From JAPOXR01 sp964291445 (GTDB lineage Bacteria > Pseudomonadota > Alphaproteobacteria > Rhodobacterales > Rhodobacteraceae): a stretch of 64,000 nucleotides of DNA. Within the stretch, counting starts at the first letter, position 1. The number at the start of each line of letters is the position of its first letter. Of this stretch, positions 39,991-48,859 are shown piece after piece. The stretch covers positions 558,001-622,000 of the forward strand of contig OZ219864.1 of the NCBI GenBank assembly GCA_964291445.2, read 5' to 3'. Under the pieces are notes generated by a model, which was not told where the DNA came from, ran no database searches, and saw only the letters and a list, made by a program, of their open reading frames with translations. A program made the position numbers and the translations under genes.

Positions 39991-41456
39991 GAACACAGCG
40001 CTTCGAGGTCGGCCAGCAGCGCATGTTCGGCCGATTTGCGCCGACGCGGCCTGGCATCGACCAGCTGGTCGAAATCCAGCCCGTATCCGAATTTGCCGCG
40101 CTGCATGGCCGTGGCCATGGGGCGGTATTGCGACCCGCCGCCGTATCGCGCCGGGTCGCAGACCGCATCGACATTGTCGGGCAGTTCGGGGCCTGACGGC
40201 ACGTAGCCCAGCCGCCACAGGGCCCCGACCAGCTTCCTGATCGTTGCCGGTTCGTTGCCGGCCTGCGCCCGGATCATGCTGCCGCGGGCCTCGATCAGCC
40301 GTGCCCCGCAGCGCTCGACTGCATCGATCGCCGGGATCGCGGCAACCCGGTCCAGCATGGCGAGCCAGACGGTCTGCATCGACATCGACGCCAGGATCGT
40401 TGCCGGCCTTGATGCCAGGGCAGCGAGAAAGTTCTCGGCGGCCAGGCCTGCCGACCAGGAATTGCGGGCAACGGTAATGCTGCCGCAAATCCTGACCAAC
40501 GCCCGCATGAAGCCGCCAAGGAGCGTCTCGTCGGCGGCCAGTTGCCAACCCGGTCCGGCATAGGCGTCCCGGAGCACGAATTCGCCGTGGCGGCGCATCC
40601 GGCGAACCTCGTTGAGCGCAAAGCAATTGCGCCCATAGGTGCTGGAATGACAGGCCAGCCAGCCCCTGACCCATGCCGGCAGTTCCAGCAGGTATGGCCG
40701 AAAGGCCCCGACCAGGATAATCGGCCGGCCGAGCCCGTCCAACTCCCCGATCAGGCGGTCGCAGATCACCGACCGGGTGTTCGGCAGTTCGACCTGTTGC
40801 CATTGCCCGGTCAGCGGCACCGGCTGCCGGGACATTGCCAGCGCATTTCCGAACCGCGGCCGCACCATCGTCACCACCAGGCCTCGGCCCGGCACCGGGT
40901 CGGCAGGCGTCCCGATTCCGAACATGTGCATGTCACCGGTCATCTCGTGCAGTTGCCACTGCCTGAGTTGCAACGGCCGCAGCAATGGCCAGACGAGGTC
41001 ACGAAGGCCGGCCGAGAAGCTTGGTCGAAACAGCATACTCCTGTCATCCTCCCTCGCCATGTCCGCCGACCAGTTCTCCATCCTGTTGCCAGCCGACATG
41101 CCAAGGCCAACAACCCTGGCGGCCAGGTTCGACAATGTCTTCGGCTCGAGGTCGGAAAGCGGCGGCGTCATTCCCCACTCGGCCAGGATCTGGCGCCATG
41201 TCAGTCCCAGCCAGCCATCGGCATGCACATGCCAACGCCCGGGAATGCACTCGATCTCCGACGCATCCGTATATGCCAGATCGGACAGCCAGATTCCGTT
41301 CCTCGGCAGCAATTCGATCGACATCCTGCTTCCGAGAATGCGCCCGGACGAGGCCACCACCGGGCCGCCATTGGTCGCCGACAGGCAAATTCCGACCTCG
41401 TGACGGGTGGTGCCGGGAGCCGGCTTGCGAAAATGCCTGGTCAGGCGGGCGGTCAC
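39987..41456 (-). CDS. unknown protein between icmJ and dotO
   Basis: 489 aa from GTG 41456, which overlaps the icmJ stop in GTGA; its own stop overlaps dotO in ATGA. I do not recognise the family. It has no signal peptide or long hydrophobic segment. It is rich in Trp and Arg (GRWHVHADGWLGLTWRQIL, WPLLRPLQLRQWQLHEMTGD), with the central part mixed alpha/beta and a basic C-terminus (VDARPRRRKSAEHALL). In Legionella icmJ and icmB are adjacent, so this is an extra member of the operon. The tight coupling suggests a cytoplasmic component or adaptor of the same apparatus. Confidence 0.7.
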   Translation of the reverse strand: MTARLTRHFRKPAPGTTRHEVGICLSATNGGPVVASSGRILGSRMSIELLPRNGIWLSDLAYTDASEIECIPGRWHVHADGWLGLTWRQILAEWGMTPPLSDLEPKTLSNLAARVVGLGMSAGNRMENWSADMAREDDRSMLFRPSFSAGLRDLVWPLLRPLQLRQWQLHEMTGDMHMFGIGTPADPVPGRGLVVTMVRPRFGNALAMSRQPVPLTGQWQQVELPNTRSVICDRLIGELDGLGRPIILVGAFRPYLLELPAWVRGWLACHSSTYGRNCFALNEVRRMRRHGEFVLRDAYAGPGWQLAADETLLGGFMRALVRICGSITVARNSWSAGLAAENFLAALASRPATILASMSMQTVWLAMLDRVAAIPAIDAVERCGARLIEARGSMIRAQAGNEPATIRKLVGALWRLGYVPSGPELPDNVDAVCDPARYGGGSQYRPMATAMQRGKFGYGLDFDQLVDARPRRRKSAEHALLADLEALCS

Positions 41457-42196
41457 GCATCGATCCACGCAAGATGTCGTCGGCAGATCGCCCGCAGATG
41501 GTCAGCCGATCGTTCCCGCTTCCAGAATTCGGCAATTGCCAGCCCGGCCATGTCAACAAAGCAATTGCCGTCCCATCTGCTCAACGACATCGACGGACGT
41601 TCGAGATCGGTGGTCGACCGGCAGGCGGCGGTCGGCCAGAACCTGGCCACCTCGTCGACCCGATGCAGCGCCCTGAGATACCGTTCCCGCTCTGCCAGCG
41701 ATCGGACCGTGAAGATGGCGTCGATCAGCCCGCCCGGATTCGCACTGCCGACAATGCTGGACATCATGCTCTCGCGACGCCCCACCGCTTCGATGATGGC
41801 AACGGACGCCTCCTGCAACTCGTCATCGGCGAGCCGTCCCCGGTGGTCCTCCGAGGACATCATCACCAGCCATGCCATCCGGTTCAGCTCCGACTGCGGC
41901 ATGGCCGGCGCCCAGATCAGGCGCAGCCGACCGCGCAGCGCCGCCCATATCGGGTGCCGCAAATTGTGACAGAACTGGCAGATGGTCCGCAGCCCGTCGG
42001 TGGCATGGGCATCATGGCGGTCCGGATGGTCGATTTCCATGAAGTCGGGGAGACGGAATCCGCAGCGATGACAGGTCCAGTCATCGGCCTCCAGCTGCCT
42101 GGCGAATGCCTCGCCGCAATGCCATGCCAGCATGGCATGGGTCCGGGCGCCGATCGTCAACCGTTCGATCGGCTCCTGCATCATGGCGGCCAGCAT
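41453..42196 (-). CDS. icmJ: IcmJ/DotN-like zinc-binding protein
   Basis: 247 aa from ATG 42196 (TGATG junction with icmD). The HNH-like zinc core is CHRCGFRLPDFMEIDHPDRH, then TICQFCHNLRHPIW, giving Cys-x2-Cys and Cys-x2-Cys pairs with His. This is the pattern of IcmJ/DotN, a structural part of the type IV coupling complex rather than a nuclease. The C-terminal 120 residues are helical. Order icmD-icmJ-(X)-icmB matches the Legionella icmD-J-B order, which supports the call. A free HNH endonuclease is the alternative. Confidence 0.72.
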   Translation of the reverse strand: MLAAMMQEPIERLTIGARTHAMLAWHCGEAFARQLEADDWTCHRCGFRLPDFMEIDHPDRHDAHATDGLRTICQFCHNLRHPIWAALRGRLRLIWAPAMPQSELNRMAWLVMMSSEDHRGRLADDELQEASVAIIEAVGRRESMMSSIVGSANPGGLIDAIFTVRSLAERERYLRALHRVDEVARFWPTAACRSTTDLERPSMSLSRWDGNCFVDMAGLAIAEFWKRERSADHLRAICRRHLAWIDA

Positions 42197-42558
42197 CAAT
42201 TGATGCTTCTGAGCGACCCGTCCACCGAGAGTTGGACCGCGCCATTGCCGAACAGCGACCCGATGCCGACACCGAGTGTCGTCGGTATCGCCACCAGCGC
42301 CGCGCCGACAAAGACCAGGGTGAACGCGGTCGACAAACGGGCCGAGGGATCATTCGGATTCTGCGAATGCTGGCGGAATTTCAGCAACCCGATCATCCCG
42401 AGACAAATCCCGAGAAGAAAGGCAAAGGCGCCGATCAGGTCGGCAATGTCCCCGACCTGGTCCTGCAGGCCCGATGCCATGTCGCCGATATCGGTGATCT
42501 GCGCCAGCGAAGGAGTGGCGGTCGCGGCAAGCAGCAGCGACAGGGTAATGGTTCTCAT
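42196..42558 (-). CDS. icmD: IcmD/DotP-like membrane protein
   Basis: 120 aa from ATG 42558; the frame extends to 42720 without a plausible N-terminus. Signal peptide LSLLLAATATPSLAQ, then two membrane segments (IGAFAFLLGICLGMIGLLKF and AFTLVFVGAALVAIPTTLG) around the short loop RQHSQNPNDPSARLS. The KF--H---P---P loop and two-helix layout are those of IcmD/DotP, a small inner-membrane part of type IVB systems. It is the first gene of an operon with icmJ, the unknown gene and dotO, and is divergent from the GcrA-like gene. Confidence 0.75.
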   Translation of the reverse strand: MRTITLSLLLAATATPSLAQITDIGDMASGLQDQVGDIADLIGAFAFLLGICLGMIGLLKFRQHSQNPNDPSARLSTAFTLVFVGAALVAIPTTLGVGIGSLFGNGAVQLSVDGSLRSIN

Positions 42559-42787
42559 TGTCGGTACGGCCTCCAAACCCGTTTCAGCGCCGCCGGATAT
42601 GCCGGCGGCCAATGCCGGTCTTGTCGGCGATGCCGGTGAAACTTGACGAGCGCCCCGGCCGGATCTTCGTGGACGACTCCTGCCGACGACCTGCAAATCG
42701 GGATTACACGGCAAATACACCCTTTATGTTGCTAGTGTGTTCATGTATACCTATTCTCAGCCCGAACGTGAATTGCAGGGATCGCAC

Positions 42788-43171
42788 ATGAACAACCATG
42801 ATTCTCCGAGGGAGCACGCGGACATGATCCGTCAACCGGCCCGCAACCCCGGCCTCAATGGCACCGAATGGGCAGACAGCGAGGTCCATCAACTGGTCGA
42901 TCTGTGGAGGCACCGCGTGCCCTTCGGCCGTATCGCCGCCAGGATTGGCCGATCACGGCATTCGGTGGTGATCAAGGCCAGCCGCATCGGGCTGACGCTG
43001 CGGCCCTACTGGCATGACGAATTTGCCGAGAAGGCCCGCCAGCATGGCCGCGTACGGCCCTGCCTGTGTTGCCGCAGACTGTTCTTTTCGGAAGGGCGCG
43101 GCAACAGGATCTGCACGGCGTGCAAGGAAAGCTCGCGCTGGGAGACCGGAAATGACTTCTCCTGCGCCTGA
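42788..43171 (+). CDS. GcrA-like helix-turn-helix protein with a zinc finger
   Basis: 127 aa from ATG 42788. The N-terminal part TEWADSEVHQLVDLWRHRVP followed by GRIAARIGRSRHSVVIKASR is the helix-turn-helix seen in GcrA cell-cycle regulators. The C-terminus carries a four-Cys zinc site (PCLCCRRLFF and ICTACKES). GcrA works with sigma-70 at methylated promoters in alphaproteobacteria. This copy sits at the head of the mobile region, divergent from icmD and 15 bp before the primase-like gene, so it probably regulates element genes. Confidence 0.65.
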   Translation: MNNHDSPREHADMIRQPARNPGLNGTEWADSEVHQLVDLWRHRVPFGRIAARIGRSRHSVVIKASRIGLTLRPYWHDEFAEKARQHGRVRPCLCCRRLFFSEGRGNRICTACKESSRWETGNDFSCA

Positions 43172-43186
43172 CCAGACCATGACGCC

Positions 43187-44413
43187 ATGACGCCGGCACC
43201 GACAATGCCCATTTCCGACCGCGGCCAACCGGCCCTGAACGTGGCGGCAATCAAGGCGGCGCTACCGCTCGCCGATACCATTTCCCGGATTTCCGGGATC
43301 AGGCTCGAGCAAACCCGGTCGGGAGCCAGGGCCTGTTGTCCCTTCCACCAGGAACGGACGCCGTCATTCGTCATCGATGACACCACCGGGCGCTACCGTT
43401 GCTACGGGGCCGGTTGCGGCGCGCATGGCGACATCATCCAGTTCATCAGGGACTGGTATTCGGTGGATTTTCGCCAGGCGCTGCAACAGGCAGGCCAGTT
43501 GGCCGGCATTTCGTCGCCGGGAGGCACTCCGGCGCCGATGGCCAGGCCGCCGAATGCCGGAGGGCCGGCATGGCGCTCCGTGCTCACCCGGCGGTCTTCG
43601 GCCCCGGGGCCCGCCCTGCAGCCATCCTCCGAATTCCTGGTGCCGGTTCCCGATTCGGTTGCGCTGCCGCAACCCGGACGGGTGGTGCGGATTGCCGACC
43701 GCAAGCGGGGCCGGGTGATCGCCATCAATTCCACCCATGTCCATCCCTACCGGTCGCAGAATGGCGCGCTGCTGTGCCTGGTATGCCGGGCAGAGGGGCG
43801 CCGCGGCAAGTTCTTCATCCAGGCCGGATGGGGTGCCGAGTCCGGGCAGTGGGAAGTGGTCCGGTTTCCGCGGCAGGTGGCCCGGCCACTCTACGGCCTG
43901 CAGGATATCGACGACTGGCCGGGAAGGCGGTTCCTCCTGGTCGATGGCGAGAAGACCCGCGACGCCGCGGCCAGGCTGCTGCCGTGCCGAGAGACCGGCC
44001 TGCTGACCGTATCAGCCATGGGTGGGTGCGGCGCCGTCCACCTTGCCGACTGGACACCCCTGCTCGATGCGGCGGCCAGGACCGACTCCCCGCATCCTTG
44101 CCAGTGCCTGGTCTGGCCGGATGCCGACCGGCCGGTCACCCTGGCCAGCGGCCAGGTTGTTGACCGCCAGCAGCGATTTGCCCGCGACTCGGCGACCTCG
44201 ATCACCGCCGCCCTGGCCAGCCGGCAGTTGCACATCCGCTTCGCCCGAATCCTGCCGCCCGACGGCGTGGCCGGTGGCTGGGACCTGGCCGATGCCGTTG
44301 CCGAGGGCTGGAGTACCGGGGCGGCCGAAAGACATCTCGACCGGTTCACTTCCCCCTTCGACCCGACGGGGCCGGATTCCTGCCCTGCCGGGCCAGATCC
44401 ATCCCTCTCCTGA
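43187..44413 (+). CDS. CHC2 zinc-finger primase-like protein
   Basis: 408 aa. The N-terminal CHC2 finger of DnaG-type primases is present: CPFHQERTPSFVIDDTTGRY with Cys51, His54, Cys72 and Cys77, then GDIIQFIRDWYSVDFRQAL. The middle and C-terminal part is a TOPRIM-like region of plasmid type (LLVDGEKTRDAA, then CLVWPDADRP). It lacks the full DnaG core, as do many plasmid and phage primases. A role in starting DNA synthesis on the transferred strand fits its position. It follows the GcrA-like gene by 15 bp. Confidence 0.78.
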   Translation: MTPAPTMPISDRGQPALNVAAIKAALPLADTISRISGIRLEQTRSGARACCPFHQERTPSFVIDDTTGRYRCYGAGCGAHGDIIQFIRDWYSVDFRQALQQAGQLAGISSPGGTPAPMARPPNAGGPAWRSVLTRRSSAPGPALQPSSEFLVPVPDSVALPQPGRVVRIADRKRGRVIAINSTHVHPYRSQNGALLCLVCRAEGRRGKFFIQAGWGAESGQWEVVRFPRQVARPLYGLQDIDDWPGRRFLLVDGEKTRDAAARLLPCRETGLLTVSAMGGCGAVHLADWTPLLDAAARTDSPHPCQCLVWPDADRPVTLASGQVVDRQQRFARDSATSITAALASRQLHIRFARILPPDGVAGGWDLADAVAEGWSTGAAERHLDRFTSPFDPTGPDSCPAGPDPSLS

Positions 44414-44437
44414 CAATTGCCGGCACGGCCCGCTTCC

Positions 44438-45511
44438 CTATTCGAGCACGGCGCCCGCCCGGTCGAACATGTGCAGGTAATCCCGGTTCAGCCTTGCATG
44501 CACCCGGTCACCGACCTGCGGCCGGTGCTCGGGGGAGACCCGCATGGTCAGCGGCAGGTCGGACATGGCCGTCTGCAGGTAGATCAGCGATTCGGCGCCG
44601 AGTTTCTCGACGATCTCGACCGTGGCCGGAAAGTCGCCCTCATCCGGGCCGGTCAGCACCAAATGCTCCGGGCGAATTCCGATCTCTGCCGCCTCGCCAT
44701 GTTCACGCAGCCGCCCGCCCGGCGACAGCTGCACCTCGCCGGCCTGCAGCACCGGTCCGTTTGGCCCGGCCTGCAACTCCACCTTGACGAAATTCATCGC
44801 CGGCGAGCCGATGAACCCGGCAACAAACCGGTTGGCCGGCTGCTCGTAGAGTTTCATTGGCGGGCCGACCTGCTCGATCCTGCCCCGGTTGATGACCACG
44901 ATCCGGTCGGCAAGGGTCATGGCCTCGGTCTGGTCATGGGTCACGTACACCATGGTCGTTCCGAGCCGCTTGTGAAGCCGGGCAATCTCCAACCGCATCA
45001 TCACCCGCAGGGCGGCATCGAGATTCGACAGCGGCTCGTCAAACAGGAAAACCTCCGGATTGCGGATGATCGAGCGCCCGATGGCGACCCGCTGCCGCTG
45101 GCCTCCCGACAATTGCCCGGGCCGGCGCTCCAGCAACTCCTCGACCTGGAGAACCCTGGCGACCTCCTCGACACGTCTGGCAATCTCGGCTGCCGGGAGC
45201 TTCGCCAGCCTCAGGCCGAACCCGATATTGCCGGCAACCGTCATGTGCGGGAACAGCGCGTAGGACTGGAACACCATGGCCACCCCGCGCCGCGACGGTT
45301 TCTGCCAGGTGACGTCCCGGCCGCCGATGAAGATCCGCCCGCTGCTGACGCTTTCGAGGCCGGTAATCAGCCGCAACAGCGTCGACTTGCCGCAGCCGGA
45401 TGGTCCGACAAACACCACGAATTCACCGTCGGCAGCCTCGAATTCGACATCGCTGATGACGTCGGTGGCACCGAATTGCTTCGAGACATGATCAAGCCGC
45501 AGGTCGGACAT
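44438..45511 (-). CDS. sugar ABC transporter ATP-binding protein (UgpC/MalK family)
   Basis: 357 aa. Walker A VGPSGCGKST (residues 35-44), Q-loop MVFQSYALFPHMTV, signature LSGGQRQRVAIGRSI, Walker B VFLFDEPLSNLDAALR, and the C-terminal TOBE regulatory domain (IGIRPEHLVL). It serves the two permeases encoded upstream on the same strand; its start lies 3 bp after the second permease stop. The substrate is not readable but should be a sugar, polyol or glycerol-phosphate type. Confidence 0.94.
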   Translation of the reverse strand: MSDLRLDHVSKQFGATDVISDVEFEAADGEFVVFVGPSGCGKSTLLRLITGLESVSSGRIFIGGRDVTWQKPSRRGVAMVFQSYALFPHMTVAGNIGFGLRLAKLPAAEIARRVEEVARVLQVEELLERRPGQLSGGQRQRVAIGRSIIRNPEVFLFDEPLSNLDAALRVMMRLEIARLHKRLGTTMVYVTHDQTEAMTLADRIVVINRGRIEQVGPPMKLYEQPANRFVAGFIGSPAMNFVKVELQAGPNGPVLQAGEVQLSPGGRLREHGEAAEIGIRPEHLVLTGPDEGDFPATVEIVEKLGAESLIYLQTAMSDLPLTMRVSPEHRPQVGDRVHARLNRDYLHMFDRAGAVLE

Positions 45512-45514
45512 GGC

Positions 45515-46375
45515 TCACCCCTTCACTGCCCCCATTGTCATTCCCTTGATGAAGTAGCGCTGGAAGAAAAGGAACACGACCAGTGTCGGGATGCTGGCGA
45601 TCAGCGACAATGCGCCCTGCACACCCCAGGCAACCGAATACTGACCCTTCAGATTGACGATGCCGATCATGATGGTCCGTTTCTCGTCGGAATTGGTGAA
45701 TATCAGCGGCCACAGGAAGTCATTCCAGATCCAGGTGAATTGCAGGGTTGCCAACACCGCGATCGCCGGCAGGCTCAATGGCAGGGCCACCCGGACCAAC
45801 ACCTGCCATTCATTGGCGCCCTCGAGGATTGCCGCTTCCCGGAGAGCGTTGGGGACGGTGGCGAAGAAATTCCGCATGAGCAGGGTACAGATCGGAATCC
45901 CCAGCGCCGTATGCACGATGATGATCGGCCACAACGTGTCGATGAGTCCGAGAGTGTTGAACAGCCGGAATAGCGGGATGAGGATGACCTGCGGCGGAAA
46001 GAACATGCCCGAGACGATGACAAGGAACAGGATGTCGCTGCCCCGGAAGGGAAGTTTCGAAAACACGTAGCCGGCAAACACGCCCAGTGTGATGGAGGCA
46101 GTGGTGGCCGGCACCGTGACCAGCAGGGTATTGATCAGGTAGCGGTGCACCGCCGGATTGAAGACGACCTCGGCGAAATTGCCGAGATAGAGGCTGTCGG
46201 GAATCGTCCACAATTCGCCGAGGGCGATGTCGCGGGTGGTCTTGACCGATGACAGGATCACCCCGATGGTCGGCGCCAGGAACAGCACCGCCAGGCAGAT
46301 CAGCGAAACCAGTATCGTCGCCGGCCAGGGGTTGAATTCCGGCGCCGCCGCTTCCCGTGACACCAGCTCAGCCAT
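45515..46375 (-). CDS. sugar ABC transporter permease (MalG family)
   Basis: 286 aa, six membrane segments. The EAA loop REAAILEGANEWQVLVRVALP is the contact to the ATPase. The C-terminus ends YFIKGMTMGAVKG, the MalG-family finish. It begins at ATG 46375, overlapping the stop of the other permease by 8 bp, and ends 3 bp before the ATPase. Confidence 0.93.
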   Translation of the reverse strand: MAELVSREAAAPEFNPWPATILVSLICLAVLFLAPTIGVILSSVKTTRDIALGELWTIPDSLYLGNFAEVVFNPAVHRYLINTLLVTVPATTASITLGVFAGYVFSKLPFRGSDILFLVIVSGMFFPPQVILIPLFRLFNTLGLIDTLWPIIIVHTALGIPICTLLMRNFFATVPNALREAAILEGANEWQVLVRVALPLSLPAIAVLATLQFTWIWNDFLWPLIFTNSDEKRTIMIGIVNLKGQYSVAWGVQGALSLIASIPTLVVFLFFQRYFIKGMTMGAVKG

Positions 46376-47249
46376 GGATCTCGTCGACCTTGCGCAGCTG
46401 GCGAAAATAGATGCGGATCACCGTCAATGTCACCAGGAACAGCACCACGGAAATGGCGCTGCCATATCCCATCAGGTATTTCCTGAAGGACTCATTGTAC
46501 ATGTGCATGGCCAGCGTGTCCGACGAGTGAAACGGCCCGCCGCCGGTCATGATGTAGAGGATGTCGAATCCCTTGAGCGAGTTGATCACGCTGAGAGCAA
46601 CCACGACCACGGTGGCCGGGGTCAGGAGCGGAATGATCACCAGGCGGATCTTCTGCCATGTCGATGTGCCCTCGATCTCGCACACCTCGAGCAATTCCCC
46701 GGGAATGGAGGTCAACCCTGCCAGGAAGATCACCATCGACAGGCCAGTCTGCTGCCAGGACCAGGCGACGATGACCGAGCCGAGGGCCGTGTCCGGCTTT
46801 GCCAGCCACGGGAAGCGCAGGGTCTCGCCGATGACCAGGCCGATGACGGTGTTCAGCAGGCCCCAATCCTGCTGGTAGATCCATACCCAGATCTGCCCGA
46901 CGACCACCGCTGACAGGCATATCGGCAGGTAGAAGATCGACTTGAATATCGTCCCGCCCGGAACCTGGCTGTCGATGAGCAGCGCCAGTGCCAGTCCCAG
47001 GAGGGTTGGCAGCACGATTGCCGCCGCCATCCAGATCACCGTGTTGATGGCGGCATTCAGGAACAGCTTGTCGGTAACGATCTTGGCAAAGTTGGCAAAA
47101 CCGACAAAATCATATTCCGGGTTGAAGCCGTTCCAGTTGGTGAAGCTGTAATAGAAGGAGCTGAGCAGCGGCCAGATGACAAAGACGGCAAACACGGCCA
47201 GCGGCCCCGCCAGCAGGATTGCCCGCCAGATTCTGTTGCTTTTTTCCAC
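46368..47249 (-). CDS. sugar ABC transporter permease (MalF/UgpA family)
   Basis: 293 aa starting with GTG 47249. Six membrane segments, with the EAA-type loop LLEVCEIEGTSTWQKIRLVI and the family FYYSFTNWNGF near the N-terminus. It is the first permease after the binding protein, from which it is separated by a 69-bp gap holding a terminator hairpin. It pairs with the MalG-type permease. Confidence 0.93.
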   Translation of the reverse strand: MEKSNRIWRAILLAGPLAVFAVFVIWPLLSSFYYSFTNWNGFNPEYDFVGFANFAKIVTDKLFLNAAINTVIWMAAAIVLPTLLGLALALLIDSQVPGGTIFKSIFYLPICLSAVVVGQIWVWIYQQDWGLLNTVIGLVIGETLRFPWLAKPDTALGSVIVAWSWQQTGLSMVIFLAGLTSIPGELLEVCEIEGTSTWQKIRLVIIPLLTPATVVVVALSVINSLKGFDILYIMTGGGPFHSSDTLAMHMYNESFRKYLMGYGSAISVVLFLVTLTVIRIYFRQLRKVDEIHG

Positions 47250-47266
47250 CGGCCCCGTTGCCCGTC

Positions 47267-47304
47267 AAAAAAGAGGGGGGAGCAGGACAGCGCCCGCTCC
47301 CCCC
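47267..47304 (-). terminator. intra-operon terminator/attenuator after the sugar-binding-protein gene
   Basis: On the minus strand a 9-bp stem (GGGGGGAGC with GCTCCCCCC, 12-nt loop) is followed by TCTTTTTT. It lies 15 bp after the binding-protein stop and just before the permeases, so it would lower permease relative to binding-protein expression. Confidence 0.8.
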
Positions 47305-47318
47305 GAACTGTTCGTTGA

Positions 47319-48596
47319 TCAGTTCTCGAATGCCTGCATGGCAGCATCCTGGCTTCGCGACAGCAGCGCCGCATAGCCATCCGGATTATCCATGAACTCG
47401 GCGAACATGGACAAGCCGACCTCGGCGACCGGTGGCGGCGTGGCCAAATCGTAGTTGAAGGCGAATGCCTCGGCGGCCGCAACCGCGGCCGATGCCCGCT
47501 GCATGACCGAATTGTAGACCGACGGGTCGACATTGACATTGCCGGACAAGGCACCCTGGACACTGGCCCATTCGACCTGGGCATCAACATTCTTGATGAA
47601 GTATGCCAGCCAGGCTTCGGCCCCGGGAATGTTCTCGGCATTGGCCGAAATCACCCAGCCATCAACCGGCCCGACAACCGCGTTCGGAACCCCATCGGTA
47701 ATGGCCGGGAATTCGAAGAAGTCGTAATCCTCGCCCGGAACCAGCCCGTTGCCGTTCCAGTAACCGGTAATCCAGGTTCCCATCAGGGTCATCGCCGCCT
47801 CGCCCCGGGAGACCCGGTCAGAGGCATCGGTCCAGCTGTCGGCATTGGCGTTTTCGACGAAATAGCCCCTATCGACCAAATCCTGCCACATTTGCATGGC
47901 GGTGTGGACTTCCGGATCGTCATAGGATGCGCTGCCATTCATCAGCATCGCCCGGTAGTCGGGTCCCGCAGTCCGCAGGATCAGGTAGTCGAACCAGAAC
48001 TGTGCCGGCCACCGGTTCTTCGAACCGAGGGCAATCGGCGTCACGCCCATTTCCATCAGCGTGTCGCAAAGGGCAAGAAACCCTTCCCAGTCGGTCGGAA
48101 ACTCCTCGACCCCGGCATCGTCCATCACCTTCTTGTTGTAGAAGAACCCGGCATAATGGTAGCCGGCCGGAACCAGGTAGCGGTTGCCATTGTAGAGGGT
48201 GGCGCTGTCGGCCAATGCCTTGGCAATGACATCATCCATGCCCTCGCGACCCCACATGTCGTCTATCGGGGTCAGGCTGTTCGAATCCACCACGAATTGC
48301 ACGCGGGCCCCGGCCCAGTAACTGAAGACATCCGGCAGGCTTCCGCCGGCAGCCCTGACCAGAATATCGGTCTTGAAGTCTTCGTGGCCAACCGGGCTGT
48401 CCTTCAGCGTGAAGCCGGACTCGTCGGCAAAATTCCCGGCAATCCGGTCGATTGCCGCCTTGCCAAGCTCCCCGGTGAAATAGTGGCTGATGGTCACCTC
48501 ACTCGCATGGCCCACCATGCCGATCGGCAATGCCAGCGCCAATACCGGCGCCGCAAGCGCGGATGTCAGCAACCGGCGTTTCGTGAATTCAGTCAT
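47319..48596 (-). CDS. sugar ABC transporter substrate-binding protein (family 1)
   Basis: 425 aa with a TAT- or Sec-like N-terminus (FTKRRLLTSALAAPVLALALP). The mature protein is an extracellular family 1 binder, with VTISHYFTGELGKAAIDRIA, DVFSYWAGARVQFVVDSNSL, AGYHYAGFFYNKKVMDDAGV and GEAAMTLMGTWITGYW. Aromatic residues for sugar stacking are frequent. It is the first gene of a four-gene transport operon and is divergent from the dehydrogenase at 48860. Substrate unknown. Confidence 0.92.
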   Translation of the reverse strand: MTEFTKRRLLTSALAAPVLALALPIGMVGHASEVTISHYFTGELGKAAIDRIAGNFADESGFTLKDSPVGHEDFKTDILVRAAGGSLPDVFSYWAGARVQFVVDSNSLTPIDDMWGREGMDDVIAKALADSATLYNGNRYLVPAGYHYAGFFYNKKVMDDAGVEEFPTDWEGFLALCDTLMEMGVTPIALGSKNRWPAQFWFDYLILRTAGPDYRAMLMNGSASYDDPEVHTAMQMWQDLVDRGYFVENANADSWTDASDRVSRGEAAMTLMGTWITGYWNGNGLVPGEDYDFFEFPAITDGVPNAVVGPVDGWVISANAENIPGAEAWLAYFIKNVDAQVEWASVQGALSGNVNVDPSVYNSVMQRASAAVAAAEAFAFNYDLATPPPVAEVGLSMFAEFMDNPDGYAALLSRSQDAAMQAFEN

Positions 48597-48859
48597 GTTC
48601 TATCCTCCTCGCCCATGATTTTGCGGATTTCCCACTTATAGACGATGAATCCGGTTGATTCCAAATTCTGTTTGTCGGCCACCTTCACATCGTCGTTCCG
48701 TGCCGTCATCCGCCCGGCCATTCCGCCATCTCGTCCGGCAACCGGCAATCTCCTGCCGCCGGTCCGGAGAATTGCTGTCGAATCTCCCGTGCCGGCAACC
48801 TATGCTCGGCCATGGCCGGCCAATGCCGGAATCGCGATGGTCGGGAATGGGAGGCGGAG

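Noticed and set aside
40542..42646. Two long plus-strand frames (475 and 553 aa) opposite icmJ and the 489-aa gene
   Set aside because: They cross gene boundaries of a tightly overlapped operon and carry no motif.
44417..45973. 518-aa plus-strand frame opposite the sugar ABC genes
   Set aside because: It is antisense to UgpC- and MalG-type genes with intact motifs.
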